64,000 nt of DNA from positions 62,001 to 126,000 of the forward strand of contig CADADN010000006.1 in NCBI GenBank assembly GCA_902786665.1, in the 5' to 3' direction. A program made the translations under genes and the position numbers. Source of the DNA: an uncultured Prevotellaceae bacterium. Its GTDB lineage: Bacteria; Bacteroidota; Bacteroidia; Bacteroidales; Bacteroidaceae. Below, one piece after another: positions 1 to 8,844 of this stretch. Position 1 is the first letter of the stretch. Every line of letters starts with the position of its first letter. Below the pieces are notes generated by a model. That model saw only the letters and a program-made list of their open reading frames with translations. It was not told the origin of the DNA and searched no databases.

Positions 1-389
1 CCCTTCGCGACTGGGGGTACGCCCGTGACTACGTGGAGTGCATGTGGCTCATCCTGCAACAACCAGAACCCGACGATTTCGTCATCGCCACCGGAGAATA
101 CCACACCGTAAGGGAGTTTGCCACACTCGCCTTCGAGGCAGTGGGCATCCAACTGTCTTGGGAAGGCGAGGGAGTGGAGGAAAAAGGCATCGACGCCGCA
201 ACCGGTCGTGTCATCGTGGAGGTGGATCCCAAGTACTTCCGCCCGGCAGAGGTGGACCAATTGTTGGGCGACCCGTCAAAAGCCCGCGAACAACTTGGAT
301 GGAATCCTTGCAAGACACCCTTCCATAAATTGGTGAGAATCATGGTCGACCACGACATGGCATTTGTGAAAAAACTATACAAGAAATAA
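1..389 (+). CDS. gmd: GDP-mannose 4,6-dehydratase, C-terminal part (partial at window edge)
   Basis: The frame is open from base 3 and reads [20 protein letters not shown], the conserved RDWGYA(x)DYVE segment of GDP-mannose 4,6-dehydratases (short-chain dehydrogenase family). It then has the family's usual C-terminal signature with [17 protein letters not shown] and KAREQLGW. Only about 128 residues are present; the Rossmann fold and the catalytic Tyr/Lys lie upstream of the window. The enzyme converts GDP-D-mannose to GDP-4-keto-6-deoxymannose in the cytoplasm, the first step of GDP-L-fucose synthesis. The next gene, 15 bp downstream, encodes the second step, so the two form a pathway pair and probably one transcript. 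The in-frame ATG at 48 is internal, not a start. Confidence 0.95.
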   Translation, partial: LRDWGYARDYVECMWLILQQPEPDDFVIATGEYHTVREFATLAFEAVGIQLSWEGEGVEEKGIDAATGRVIVEVDPKYFRPAEVDQLLGDPSKAREQLGWNPCKTPFHKLVRIMVDHDMAFVKKLYKK

Positions 390-404
390 GAAAGGCTCAT
401 AGAC

Positions 405-1493
405 ATGGCACTTGGCAAGAACTCTAAAATCTATGTTGCAGGGCACAGGGGGCTCGTAGGCTCCGCCATCTGGTCCAACCTCCTCTCCCGCGGCTACACC
501 AACTTGGTTGGCAGGACCCACAAGGAACTCGACTTACTCGATGCAACGGCGGTGAAGCAATTCTTCGATGCAGAGCGCCCCGACGCCGTCGTACTGGCTG
601 CCGCCCATGTGGGAGGCATCATGGCCAACTTGAAATACCGCGCCGACTTCATCTACCAAAACCTCCAGATACAGCAAAACGTCATTGGAGAGAGTTTCCG
701 GCATGATGTCGGCAAATTGCTCTTCCTCGGCTCCACCTGCATCTATCCACGCATGGCTCCCCAACCTATTACAGAAGAGGCATTGCTCACTTCCGAGTTG
801 GAATACACCAACGAGCCATACGCCATAGCCAAGATTGCCGGTTTGAAGATGTGCGAGAGTTTCGCCATCCAATATGGTTGCAACTACGTTGCCGTCATGC
901 CCACCAACCTATACGGCCCCAACGACAATTTCCATCTGGAGAGGAGCCATGTGCTGCCGGCAATGATTCGCAAGGTGCACCTTGCAAAATGCCTCAACGA
1001 AGACGACTGGTCGGCCGTGAGGAAAGACCTTGACCAGCGCCCTGTGGAAGGTGTGGACGGCAGCTGCACAAAGGAAGAGGTGCTTGCCATCCTGGGCAAA
1101 TACGGCATCACCCCCGAAGCGGTCACGCTATGGGGGACAGGCTCTCCGCTTCGCGAATTCCTATGGAGCGAGGATATGGCAGATGCCAGTGCATATGTGC
1201 TGCTCAATGTCAATTTTTCCGACACTTACGACCCTCAGTCGACAGAGATTCGCAACTGTCACATCAACATTGGCTCAGGCAAGGAACTGACCATTCGCGA
1301 GTTGGCCACCAAGGTGGTGGAAGCCACGGGGTTCAAGGGAGAGCTGCGTTGGGATGCCACCAAACCCGATGGCACACCACGCAAACTCACCGATGTCAGC
1401 AAGATCCATCGCCTTGGCTGGCATCACAAGGTGGAAATAGACGAGGGGGTTCGCCGCTTGCGCCAATGGTACATCAACGACCAAAACCGCTGA
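405..1493 (+). CDS. fcl: GDP-L-fucose synthase
   Basis: This 362-residue NAD(P)-dependent epimerase/reductase has the N-terminal glycine-rich nucleotide motif GHRGLVGSAIW (residues ~13-23), the STCIYP segment with the catalytic Ser, and the Tyr-x3-Lys motif in NEPYAIAKIAGLK. It converts GDP-4-keto-6-deoxymannose to GDP-L-fucose by 3,5-epimerisation and 4-reduction. It is longer than the ~320-residue E. coli enzyme. The extra length looks like an insert after the NLYGPNDNF segment, at about residues 195-230 (DWSAVRKDL to GKYGITPEA), which I believe is common in Bacteroidetes versions. It sits directly behind gmd and ahead of a flippase, so fucose is expected in the surface glycan made here. 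Confidence 0.95.
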   Translation: MALGKNSKIYVAGHRGLVGSAIWSNLLSRGYTNLVGRTHKELDLLDATAVKQFFDAERPDAVVLAAAHVGGIMANLKYRADFIYQNLQIQQNVIGESFRHDVGKLLFLGSTCIYPRMAPQPITEEALLTSELEYTNEPYAIAKIAGLKMCESFAIQYGCNYVAVMPTNLYGPNDNFHLERSHVLPAMIRKVHLAKCLNEDDWSAVRKDLDQRPVEGVDGSCTKEEVLAILGKYGITPEAVTLWGTGSPLREFLWSEDMADASAYVLLNVNFSDTYDPQSTEIRNCHINIGSGKELTIRELATKVVEATGFKGELRWDATKPDGTPRKLTDVSKIHRLGWHHKVEIDEGVRRLRQWYINDQNR

Positions 1494-1666
1494 CTTCATG
1501 ACACTTATCATGGGGAAGAGGCCGCATAGAGACATCACGGCGTGAACTCATCCAAGCGGGAGGCAGCTGCCAAGCGGCATTTGTCCCCGTTTTTTTCTTT
1601 TTATCACCCCTTGGAAAAGGCACAAAGGAAGATTGGGGAAATAGAAGGAAAACCTCTCATTTCATC

Positions 1667-3268
1667 ATGCAAGTAAAAGAATATTCCAGGACAAAAAATT
1701 CCTTGCTCAACATGGCGACGGGCTTGTTTGGACAAGTCACTCTCACCTTGTTGCGCTTCGCCTCCCGCACGGTGTTCATCTATGTGCTGGGAGCCGAATA
1801 CCTGGGTATTGGCGGCTTGTTCAGCAACATACTCACCCTGCTCTCCCTTTCCGAATTGGGCGTAGGCTCTGCCATCATCTTCAAGCTATACAAGCCGATG
1901 GCGCTGAAAGACGAGCGGCGCGTCAAGATGTTGGTGAAATTTTTCAGACGAGCCTACGCAGCCATCGGGTGCATTTTCCTTTTGCTTGGCATCTTGATGA
2001 TACCACTACTTCCCGTGCTCATCAAGAACTACCACAAATTGGACGAATTGGGCATCAACGCTCCCTTGGTATTCTTCCTCTACTTGATGCAGAGCGTGAG
2101 CACTTACCTGTTCTCCGCCTATCGCACCGTCATCATCAAGACGGCCATGAAAAGATACATCCTCAACATGGTGGGGTTCATCTTCAACGTCATCACCGTG
2201 GGGACTCAAATAGCCATCCTGCTTTGTCCGTTAGGCTTCATTTCAAGCAAACCGGAAAAATTCATGCTTTATGTCGGCGTGGTCATCATCCTGGGAATCT
2301 TCCAAAACTGGACATGCGCCATCATCGCCACCAAGATGTATCCTTGGGCTTTCAAGAAAGAGAAGGAAAGCCTGCCACGCAAGGAGCAATGGGGCGTTGT
2401 GAAAGACTGCGCAGCACTGATGGTCTACAAGGTGAACGGCGTGGTGCTCAAGGCCACGGACAACCTAGTGATAAGCTATTTCCTTGGACTTCGATGGGTG
2501 GGCCTCTATTCCAACTACTTTCTCATATACCTGACCATCAACCAATTTGTCAAGCATTTCCACAGTGGTGTAAAAGAGAGCATGGGCAATGCATATGCCA
2601 AGGAAAGCATAGAGAAGAACTATTTCATCTTTGAAATGATGAACTATCTCACCATCTTGCTCAAAGGAACTGCCTGCGTGGGCATTGCCATCTGTTCAAA
2701 CGAGTTGATAGACCTATGGGTGGGCGAGGAATACATCATTCCACAGCCGCTGCCCCTCTTGTTGGGAATAGAGAGCCTCTTCTTTGGGCTGAAAGTCAAC
2801 CTTGGTCAGGCAAGAAACATCTCAGGCGCCTTCCGCCAAGCATGGTACCGGCCGCTCATGGGCATCGTCATCAACCTTGGAGTCTCCATCGTCCTCTGTA
2901 AATACATTGGCATCTGCGGCGTCATCATCGGCACCATCACAGCCGACGTCCTTACCAACTTCCTCATCGACCCCTTCATCATCCACAAATACAGTTACAA
3001 AGGATACAAACCTGCATCCTACTATTACAAGAAGAACCTCACCTACATGCTCTTGTTGGCCGTGGTGGGAATCGCCGACTACCTGCTCTGCAGGGTGATG
3101 GTCACGGGGCTGCCCATCGTCGACCTGGTATTGCATTCCCTTGTCTGCCTCGTCAGCGTGCCTGTCACCTTCTTGCTCATATACCAAAAGACGGATGTGT
3201 GCCAATACCTTTTTGAAAGGGCGAAGTCTTCGAAATTGATGCAGCGAATAAAACGGACACGTTCATGA
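1667..3268 (+). CDS. Wzx-like polysaccharide/oligosaccharide flippase (MATE/MVF superfamily)
   Basis: This 533-residue protein is strongly hydrophobic, with about 12-14 predicted membrane segments. Its N-terminus reads KNSLLNMATGLFGQV, followed by RTVFIYVLGAEYLGIGGLF, the pattern typical of polysaccharide-biosynthesis flippases in Bacteroidetes capsule loci. Such proteins move undecaprenyl-linked repeat units across the inner membrane. The C-terminal half keeps the usual pattern (LINQFVKHFHSGVKESMGN, then several long hydrophobic helices). The 174-bp gap upstream shows no convincing promoter. The stop overlaps the start of the next gene (ATGA), indicating translational coupling with the ATP-grasp protein. 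Substrate is unknown; the context suggests a fucose- and possibly galactofuranose-containing unit. Confidence 0.88.
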   Translation: MQVKEYSRTKNSLLNMATGLFGQVTLTLLRFASRTVFIYVLGAEYLGIGGLFSNILTLLSLSELGVGSAIIFKLYKPMALKDERRVKMLVKFFRRAYAAIGCIFLLLGILMIPLLPVLIKNYHKLDELGINAPLVFFLYLMQSVSTYLFSAYRTVIIKTAMKRYILNMVGFIFNVITVGTQIAILLCPLGFISSKPEKFMLYVGVVIILGIFQNWTCAIIATKMYPWAFKKEKESLPRKEQWGVVKDCAALMVYKVNGVVLKATDNLVISYFLGLRWVGLYSNYFLIYLTINQFVKHFHSGVKESMGNAYAKESIEKNYFIFEMMNYLTILLKGTACVGIAICSNELIDLWVGEEYIIPQPLPLLLGIESLFFGLKVNLGQARNISGAFRQAWYRPLMGIVINLGVSIVLCKYIGICGVIIGTITADVLTNFLIDPFIIHKYSYKGYKPASYYYKKNLTYMLLLAVVGIADYLLCRVMVTGLPIVDLVLHSLVCLVSVPVTFLLIYQKTDVCQYLFERAKSSKLMQRIKRTRS

Positions 3269-4455
3269 GACAGAAAGTCATCATTGTCGGTTGGGGCTAC
3301 ACCTCCCGCCTCTTTCTCATACGCTCGTTGGGAGAGATGGGATGCGAAATCGTCATCATTGTTCAAGAAAACAAGAAGACACCCATTTTCGACATCTACA
3401 GCAAATATGTCAGCAAGGTCATCAGATGCACCAAACAGAACGACATAGCGAGCATCTTGTTGAGCCAATGCAAGCCTTCGGAAGGGAAGGCACTCGTCAT
3501 CCCCAACAACGACTCAGCAGTATCCATGCTGGACAAGCATCACGACGAACTCGTCGACTATTTCCACATCCCCCATGTACACCACGAGCAAGGCGCCATC
3601 ACCGCATGGATGAACAAGGAGAGGCAAAAGGCACTTGCCCAGAAATTGGGACTGAACGTCGCCCGCTCACTAGGCACGATAAACATCGTGGAGCGACAAT
3701 ACGAGATTCCCTCCGACCTGACCTATCCGTGTTTCACCAAGACACGGGCATACGCCCCAGGCTACAAGCACACGCTCCATCACTGCGAAAACGAGGAGGA
3801 ATTGCGCCAAGGCCTTGAACACCTCACCACCATCGTCCCCAACGCCAACATCATGGTGGAGGAATACAAGGAAATAGAGAGGGAATATGCCGTCGTGGGG
3901 TTCTCCGACGGCGACCGCGTCATCATACCTGGCATCATTGAAATCCTCCAGATGTCGGAAGGCAGCGGGAAAGGGGTGGCCATCCAAGGGAAGGTCACTC
4001 CCATCGACGGGCACGAAGACCTAATCGACCGTTTCTCCCAATTTGTAAAGGAAGTGGGGCTGGTAGGTCTTTTCGACATCGACTATTACGTCAGCGGGGG
4101 GAAGGTGTATTTCGGAGAACTCAACCTGCGCATCGGAGGTTCCGCATCTGCCGTATGGAAATGCGGTGTCAACCTCCCCCTCATCATGCTGAAACATTTC
4201 AGAGGCGAGAGCATCGACGGCATGCAGACAAGCATCACACAAGCCGCCACCTTCGTCAACGAGCGCACTTGCATCGACAACTGGTATGTAGGATACTACA
4301 ACACGAGAAGATACCGGCAATTCCTGGACTCCGACATCAGCTTCATCAAAGACGACAAAGACCCCATGCCATGGAAAAGGTTCAAGCGCCTTGAAAGAAA
4401 GATGCACCTCAAACGAACCATCAAAAAACTCATGCCATGGAGGAAATCAGAATAA
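3265..4455 (+). CDS. ATP-grasp ligase-like protein (first of two paralogues)
   Basis: The 396-residue protein starts with a nucleotide-type beta strand and glycine (QKVIIVGWGYTSRLFLIRSL). It has ATP-grasp features: a central NANIMVEEYKEIEREYAVV segment and a metal-binding C-terminal stretch FDIDYYVSGGKVYFGELNLR, where the E and N are the usual Mg ligands. ATP-grasp enzymes join a carboxylate to an amine or thiol through an acyl-phosphate. The start overlaps the flippase stop by 4 bp and the stop overlaps the next start (TAATG), so flippase, this gene and the GNAT gene are tightly coupled. It is clearly paralogous to the protein at 5036-6265 (shared DIYSKYV, QGAI near residue 110, FDID and GELN/NELN blocks). 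The substrate cannot be read from sequence; amino-acid decoration of the glycan is an inference. Confidence 0.8.
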   Translation: MRQKVIIVGWGYTSRLFLIRSLGEMGCEIVIIVQENKKTPIFDIYSKYVSKVIRCTKQNDIASILLSQCKPSEGKALVIPNNDSAVSMLDKHHDELVDYFHIPHVHHEQGAITAWMNKERQKALAQKLGLNVARSLGTINIVERQYEIPSDLTYPCFTKTRAYAPGYKHTLHHCENEEELRQGLEHLTTIVPNANIMVEEYKEIEREYAVVGFSDGDRVIIPGIIEILQMSEGSGKGVAIQGKVTPIDGHEDLIDRFSQFVKEVGLVGLFDIDYYVSGGKVYFGELNLRIGGSASAVWKCGVNLPLIMLKHFRGESIDGMQTSITQAATFVNERTCIDNWYVGYYNTRRYRQFLDSDISFIKDDKDPMPWKRFKRLERKMHLKRTIKKLMPWRKSE

Positions 4456-5033
4456 TGGAAAAGCCCGACTACGTGTCGTGGGACGAAATCCACGACGTGT
4501 TGTGGGCTGCACACAAGGAAAACCGCGACGCAGGGATGCATATGAAATACCCTGGCCTGCCCGGTGACCAGCTGGAAGGCCTCTTGGGCGACAAAGGGCA
4601 TTGCTTCGTGGCACTTGAAGGACGGAAAGTGGTGGCAACCGCCTCTTACCGGGTGATCACATGCAAGCGATGGTACAACAAGACAAAGAAGAAAGTGGTT
4701 TCGCTGCTGCTCGATGGCATACTGCCTGAATACGGAGGAAAAGGCATATACTCCAAACTATACCATTTCCGTGAAGAGCACTTGAAAAGCTGCGGATTCA
4801 ACCTTATAGACATGGACACGGCGGAAAAGAACGTAAACATTCAGAAAGTGTTTATCAAGAATGGGTTCCGCCTTGTGGACTTCGAGGTTTACAAAAGCCC
4901 CCACTATTCCGTCGTGATGGCGAAATGGCTCAACGGCTGCCCTTACAGCAAATGGGAATGCTGGTGGAGATTCCATTGGCGGAAACTCAGGACAAAAGCC
5001 ATCTGGAAACCCGGACAAATCAGGAGATTCTGA
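4455..5033 (+). CDS. GNAT-family N-acetyltransferase
   Basis: This 192-residue protein carries the acetyl-CoA binding motif in LLLDGILPEYGGKGIYSKL and a following LIDMDTAEKNVNIQKVFIKN segment (Asn and alternate helix), typical of GCN5-related acyltransferases. I choose ATG 4455 rather than the in-frame ATG at 4437 because 4455 overlaps the preceding stop as TAATG and has GGAGG 11 bp upstream; the longer form would add only six residues and overlap more. It lies between two paralogous ATP-grasp genes, which suggests that the three act together on one substrate, for example acylating an amino sugar or an amino acid that is then ligated. Acyl donor and acceptor are unknown. Confidence 0.78.
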   Translation: MEKPDYVSWDEIHDVLWAAHKENRDAGMHMKYPGLPGDQLEGLLGDKGHCFVALEGRKVVATASYRVITCKRWYNKTKKKVVSLLLDGILPEYGGKGIYSKLYHFREEHLKSCGFNLIDMDTAEKNVNIQKVFIKNGFRLVDFEVYKSPHYSVVMAKWLNGCPYSKWECWWRFHWRKLRTKAIWKPGQIRRF

Positions 5034-5035
5034 AC

Positions 5036-6265
5036 ATGTCACAAACAACACCCAACAACACCCCCCAGCGACCCCTGGCCATCGTGATGGGCAAGAACTA
5101 CGCCTCCCGTCTTGGCATGGTGCGTGCAGCAGGCATGGCCGGCTGCGACGTGGTGGTGGTGCAGACACAGTTGAAATGGATGAAAGACACCCCCATCGAC
5201 ATCTACAGCAAATATGTCGTGGAAACCAAGGTGGCTCACCAACCCGATGGGCAACTCATCATGGATACCATCATGGGTTACAAGGGAAAGCGCAAGACCA
5301 TGTTCATCCTCCCCACCGACGACTGGACGGCATCCCTTATCGATACACACCTCGACATCCTCAGCCCGCATTTCATCACACCCCATGTCAATCACCAGCA
5401 AGGCGCCATACTCCGCATCATGGACAAGATGCACCAGAAAGAATTGGCTCGTGCCGCCGGTGCCATCGTGGCAGAAGGATGGCTTTGCCGATACGCAGAG
5501 GGAGGGCATTACATCCCCGAAGGAATAACCTACCCATGCTTCACCAAGCCAGTGGAATGCTACACGGGAGCCCTGAAACCCTTCCTCAAACGCTGCGACA
5601 ACAGGGAACAGTTGGAAGAGACATTGCGAGCCATAGCCAAATACAAGAAAGACATCCTCGTGGAAGAGTACCATCCCATCACCAAAGAGTATGCCGTGCT
5701 GGGGGTAGCATTCGGCAACAGCAGCATCATGCCAGCCTTCATACAATTGGACAGCGACAGGGAGGGAGTGGCTGCCACGGGAAGGGTGCGCCCCATCAGC
5801 CAGCTCCCCGGGATAGCCGATGTGCTGGGGCGCTTCATGGAAAAGACCCAATTCACAGGACTCTTCGACATCGACCTCTATGAAAGCGAGGGAAAGGTGT
5901 TCTTCAATGAACTCAACGCCCGCTTTGGTGCCAGCGGCTATGCCGTCACCAAAGGCGTCGTCAACCTGCCGGAAGTGTTCATCAGTTATTTCCTTAAAGA
6001 CCTTAAGGACCCTAAAGACCTTAAAGACCTTGACGCCTCTGACAACTTCCCCGTGCAATCCTTCGCCAACGAGAAGACATGCTTTGACATGCTCTACGCC
6101 GACATGCTCAACTATTGGCAATACAAACGCTCAATCAACAAGGCCGACATCCGTTTCATCATGGACGACGACGACCCTGGTCCGTCGCGCATGGCCTCCA
6201 AGGACGAGCGGCTGCTCTTCCTCAGGTCCATCGTGTGGAGCATCAGGAACAAGTCAAGGAAATAA
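5036..6265 (+). CDS. ATP-grasp ligase-like protein (second paralogue)
   Basis: The 409-residue protein starts at ATG 5036 (MSQTTPNN), two bases after the GNAT stop; an upstream in-frame ATG at 4925 would lie inside the GNAT gene and is unlikely. The N-terminus RPLAIVMGKNYASRLGMVRA precedes the DIYSKYV block shared with the upstream paralogue. Later come DILVEEYHPITKEYAVLGVA and the metal-binding FDIDLYESEGKVFFNELNAR. A low-complexity insertion, LKDLKDPKDLKDLD (bases ~5995-6035), is absent from the paralogue and arises from a short tandem DNA repeat. This is a second putative carboxylate-amine ligase in the polysaccharide locus. Two related ligases flanking an acetyltransferase suggest sequential additions to one acceptor (inference). 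Confidence 0.8.
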   Translation: MSQTTPNNTPQRPLAIVMGKNYASRLGMVRAAGMAGCDVVVVQTQLKWMKDTPIDIYSKYVVETKVAHQPDGQLIMDTIMGYKGKRKTMFILPTDDWTASLIDTHLDILSPHFITPHVNHQQGAILRIMDKMHQKELARAAGAIVAEGWLCRYAEGGHYIPEGITYPCFTKPVECYTGALKPFLKRCDNREQLEETLRAIAKYKKDILVEEYHPITKEYAVLGVAFGNSSIMPAFIQLDSDREGVAATGRVRPISQLPGIADVLGRFMEKTQFTGLFDIDLYESEGKVFFNELNARFGASGYAVTKGVVNLPEVFISYFLKDLKDPKDLKDLDASDNFPVQSFANEKTCFDMLYADMLNYWQYKRSINKADIRFIMDDDDPGPSRMASKDERLLFLRSIVWSIRNKSRK

Positions 6266-6330
6266 GCCTTGAAACAAGGCATACAACACACTCCACCTCC
6301 GTCACCATAACTCCAAAAACCATCAAATGT

Positions 6331-6502
6331 CCCTTTAACTCCCCTTTAACTCCGGAAAGAAGTGAACACATGTCCCTTTAACTCCTTTTTAACTCCCCTT
6401 TAACTCCTCTTTAACTCCTAAAAGATACTCCTTTTTAACTCCTCTTTAACTCCTAAAAGATACTCCCCTTTAACTCCTAAAAGATACTCCCCTTTAACTC
6501 CC
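6331..6502. repeat. Degenerate tandem repeat, core CCTTTAACTC
   Basis: The gap before glf is filled by repeats of CC(T/C)CTTTAACTC, alternating with TAAAAGATACTC blocks. About a dozen cores are visible, with spacing mostly 10-13 bp and longer where TAAAAGATA intervenes. No open frame of interest and no classical -33/-7 promoter is apparent. It may be a spacer subject to slippage. Confidence 0.85.
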
Positions 6503-6511
6503 AAGCAACCT

Positions 6512-7639
6512 ATGAAAAAATACGACTACCTCATCGTGGGCTCCGGCCTCTTCGGGGCCACTTTCGCCCACCTCGCCCACAAGAAAGGCAAACGATGCCT
6601 GGTGATTGACAAACGTCCACATTTGGGCGGCAACGTGTATTGCGAAAACGTGGAAGGAATCAATGTGCACGTTTATGGCGCACATATCTTCCACACCTCC
6701 AACAAGGAAGTATGGGACTTCGTCAACGCCATCACACCTTTCAACCGATACACCAACTCTCCCGTAGCCAACTACAACGGACGGCTCTACAACCTGCCCT
6801 TCAATATGAACACCTTCTACCAGATGTGGGGAGTCACCACCCCTGAGGCCGCCAAGGCAAAAATAGAGGAGCAGCGCCAAGAAACCTTGGAGGCAATGAA
6901 AGCGGCAGGCATCACCGAGCCACGCAACCTGGAGGAGCAGGCACTCACCCTCATCGGCCGCGACATCTACGAACGCCTCATCAAAGGCTACACAGAGAAA
7001 CAATGGGGACGGAAATGCACCGACCTGCCTGCCTTCATCATCAGGAGGCTTCCCGTCCGCCTTGTCTTCGACAACAACTATTTCAACGACTCTTACCAAG
7101 GCATTCCCATCGGTGGCTACAATCTGCTCATCGAAGGTTTGCTCGACGGTGTGGAATGCCGTGTGGGAACAGACTTTTTCGACGACCGCCAGCATTTCGA
7201 GGCATTGGCGGAAAAAGTGGTCTATACAGGCAAGATTGACGAATATTTCGACTATGAACTGGGGCAACTCAACTACCGCACGGTGAGATTCGAACAAGAA
7301 ACACTCGACAAGCCCAACTACCAAGGCAACGCCGTGGTGAACTACACCGATGCCGCCACCCCCTACACCCGCATCATCGAGCACAAGCATTTCGAGATGT
7401 TCGGCCAACAGGTTTACGACTGCCCCAAGACCGTCATCTCACGCGAATACTCCACTGAGTGGCAAGCAGGCATGGAGCCCTACTATCCCGTGAACGACGA
7501 GCGGAACAACACATTGGCCGACCAATACAGAGCCATGGCCGCCGCACGACAAGACGTCATCTTCGGAGGACGCCTGGCAGAATACAAATATTACGACATG
7601 GCTCCCATCATCGAAAAGGTGATGAGCCTCGACATCTAA
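6512..7639 (+). CDS. glf: UDP-galactopyranose mutase
   Basis: The 375-residue flavoprotein begins with the FAD-binding motif DYLIVGSGLFGATFAH and continues with RPHLGGNVYCENVEGINVHV and YGAHIFHTSN, hallmark blocks of bacterial Glf. Further family motifs are YTEKQWG, IPIGGYNLLIEGLLDGVECR and the C-terminal YPVND block. It isomerises UDP-galactopyranose to UDP-galactofuranose with reduced FAD in the cytoplasm. Length is standard (about 370-390). It lies 10 bp ahead of a gtrA-like gene and a GT2/GT-C pair, so the furanose donor may feed a lipid-linked side-branch system (inference). Confidence 0.96.
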   Translation: MKKYDYLIVGSGLFGATFAHLAHKKGKRCLVIDKRPHLGGNVYCENVEGINVHVYGAHIFHTSNKEVWDFVNAITPFNRYTNSPVANYNGRLYNLPFNMNTFYQMWGVTTPEAAKAKIEEQRQETLEAMKAAGITEPRNLEEQALTLIGRDIYERLIKGYTEKQWGRKCTDLPAFIIRRLPVRLVFDNNYFNDSYQGIPIGGYNLLIEGLLDGVECRVGTDFFDDRQHFEALAEKVVYTGKIDEYFDYELGQLNYRTVRFEQETLDKPNYQGNAVVNYTDAATPYTRIIEHKHFEMFGQQVYDCPKTVISREYSTEWQAGMEPYYPVNDERNNTLADQYRAMAAARQDVIFGGRLAEYKYYDMAPIIEKVMSLDI

Positions 7640-7649
7640 ACACCATCCC

Positions 7650-8078
7650 ATGGAATTGCTCAAGAGACTGTATGCCAAGTTCCGGCACCTGATACTTTAC
7701 GGCATCATCGGAAGTTTCACCGCTTCACTCGACTTCCTCGTATTCACCTTGCTCACCCGGGTGCTGGATATCAACTACCTGGTTGCCAACTGCATCTCCG
7801 TGCTAGTGGGCATCACCACCAGTTTCTACCTCAACCGCAACTACAATTTCAAGGTGAACGACAAGACGGCGCAGCGATTCAGCATCTTCCTTGCCGTGGG
7901 ACTCACCGGGCTGCTGATGAGCAACCTCATACTATGGGTGGGTGTCGAAAAGATGCATCTCAACGAATCCATCACCAAACTGGCAAGTATTGTCCTAGTG
8001 GTGTTCTTCCAGTTCCTCTTCAACAAGTTCATCACCTTCAGGGTGAAAGACGACACCTCCCTAAAACAGAATCACTAA
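7650..8078 (+). CDS. GtrA family membrane protein
   Basis: A small 142-residue protein with four hydrophobic segments: LILYGIIGSFTASLDFLVFT, YLVANCISVLVGITTSFYL, a third at ~75-95 and a fourth at ~108-130. It has the GtrA signature NRNYNFKV and a terminal FLFNKFITFRV. GtrA proteins are proposed flippases for undecaprenyl-phosphate-linked monosaccharides. The next two genes encode a GT2 enzyme and a large GT-C-like membrane protein, giving the A-B-C layout of O-antigen or teichoic-acid side-branch systems. It starts 10 bp after glf, so co-transcription is likely. Confidence 0.9.
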   Translation: MELLKRLYAKFRHLILYGIIGSFTASLDFLVFTLLTRVLDINYLVANCISVLVGITTSFYLNRNYNFKVNDKTAQRFSIFLAVGLTGLLMSNLILWVGVEKMHLNESITKLASIVLVVFFQFLFNKFITFRVKDDTSLKQNH

Positions 8079-8096
8079 CCAAAAAACATCTATCCT

Positions 8097-8843
8097 ATGG
8101 AAAAGTTTTATTTTGTCATGCCTGCTTACAACGAGTCGGCCAATATTGAAACCACCATCAAGCAGTGGTATCCCGTTGTGGAGCGCATCAACGGTATGGA
8201 AGACTGCGAGGCCGTGCTGGCCATCGCCAACGATGGCAGCAAGGACGACACCTACGAGGTGATGACCGCTTTGAAGGCCAAAGGCGGATACGACCATTTC
8301 GAGCCCCTCACGAAGAAGAATGGCGGCCATGGGCAGACAGTGCTTTACCTCTACCGCCATGCCATCTCCAATGGTGCCGATTATGTCTTCCAGACCGACT
8401 CCGACGGCCAAACCGACCCGGAAGAGTTCTGGCAGATGTTCGAACACCGCCACGACTATGATTTCCAAATCGGTTACCGCAAAGGTCGGCAGGACGGTTC
8501 CAGCCGCGTTTTCGTGACCAAGACGCTGCGCTTGGTGGTGTGGCTGATGTTCCACGAATGGGTGACCGACGCCAACACCCCCTTCCGCCTGATGCAGCGT
8601 GACAAGTTGCAAGCCATCATGGATGTCATACCTGAAGACTACGACCTGTGCAACGTGGCCATTGCCGCCATCGCCGTGAAATGGAAATATGCCATCAAGT
8701 TTTATGAAATCACCTTCAAACCCCGTCAGGGCGGCGTCAACTCCATCAATATGAAGCGCATCTTCAAAATTGGCTGGAAAGCCTTGGGCGACTTCCGCAA
8801 GATCAACGCCAACCTGAAGAACAAATCCCCCAAGCACGACTGA
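8097..8843 (+). CDS. Family 2 glycosyltransferase (polyprenyl-phosphate sugar transferase-like)
   Basis: A 248-residue GT-A fold enzyme. The N-terminus KFYFVMPAYNESANIETTI is followed by AIANDGSKDDTYEV and the metal-binding DxD-type block FQTDSDGQTDPEEFWQMFE. It resembles the catalytic domain of dolichol/undecaprenyl-phosphate sugar transferases (GtrB, DPM). No clear C-terminal membrane helices are visible, unlike most ~305-residue GtrB proteins, so it is probably peripheral. It sits between gtrA and a GT-C-like gene with almost no spacing (1 bp to the next start). Its expected role is to load a sugar on undecaprenyl phosphate; the sugar is unknown, and galactofuranose is a possibility given glf just upstream. 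Confidence 0.85.
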   Translation: MEKFYFVMPAYNESANIETTIKQWYPVVERINGMEDCEAVLAIANDGSKDDTYEVMTALKAKGGYDHFEPLTKKNGGHGQTVLYLYRHAISNGADYVFQTDSDGQTDPEEFWQMFEHRHDYDFQIGYRKGRQDGSSRVFVTKTLRLVVWLMFHEWVTDANTPFRLMQRDKLQAIMDVIPEDYDLCNVAIAAIAVKWKYAIKFYEITFKPRQGGVNSINMKRIFKIGWKALGDFRKINANLKNKSPKHD

Positions 8844-8844
8844 C

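Noticed and set aside
1494-1666. Promoter between fcl and the flippase
   Set aside because: No TAnnTTTG with a correctly spaced TTTG is visible; the gap is left unannotated.
5039-6121. 360-codon - strand frame opposite the second ATP-grasp gene
   Set aside because: Antisense shadow; the + strand frame has the ATP-grasp motifs.
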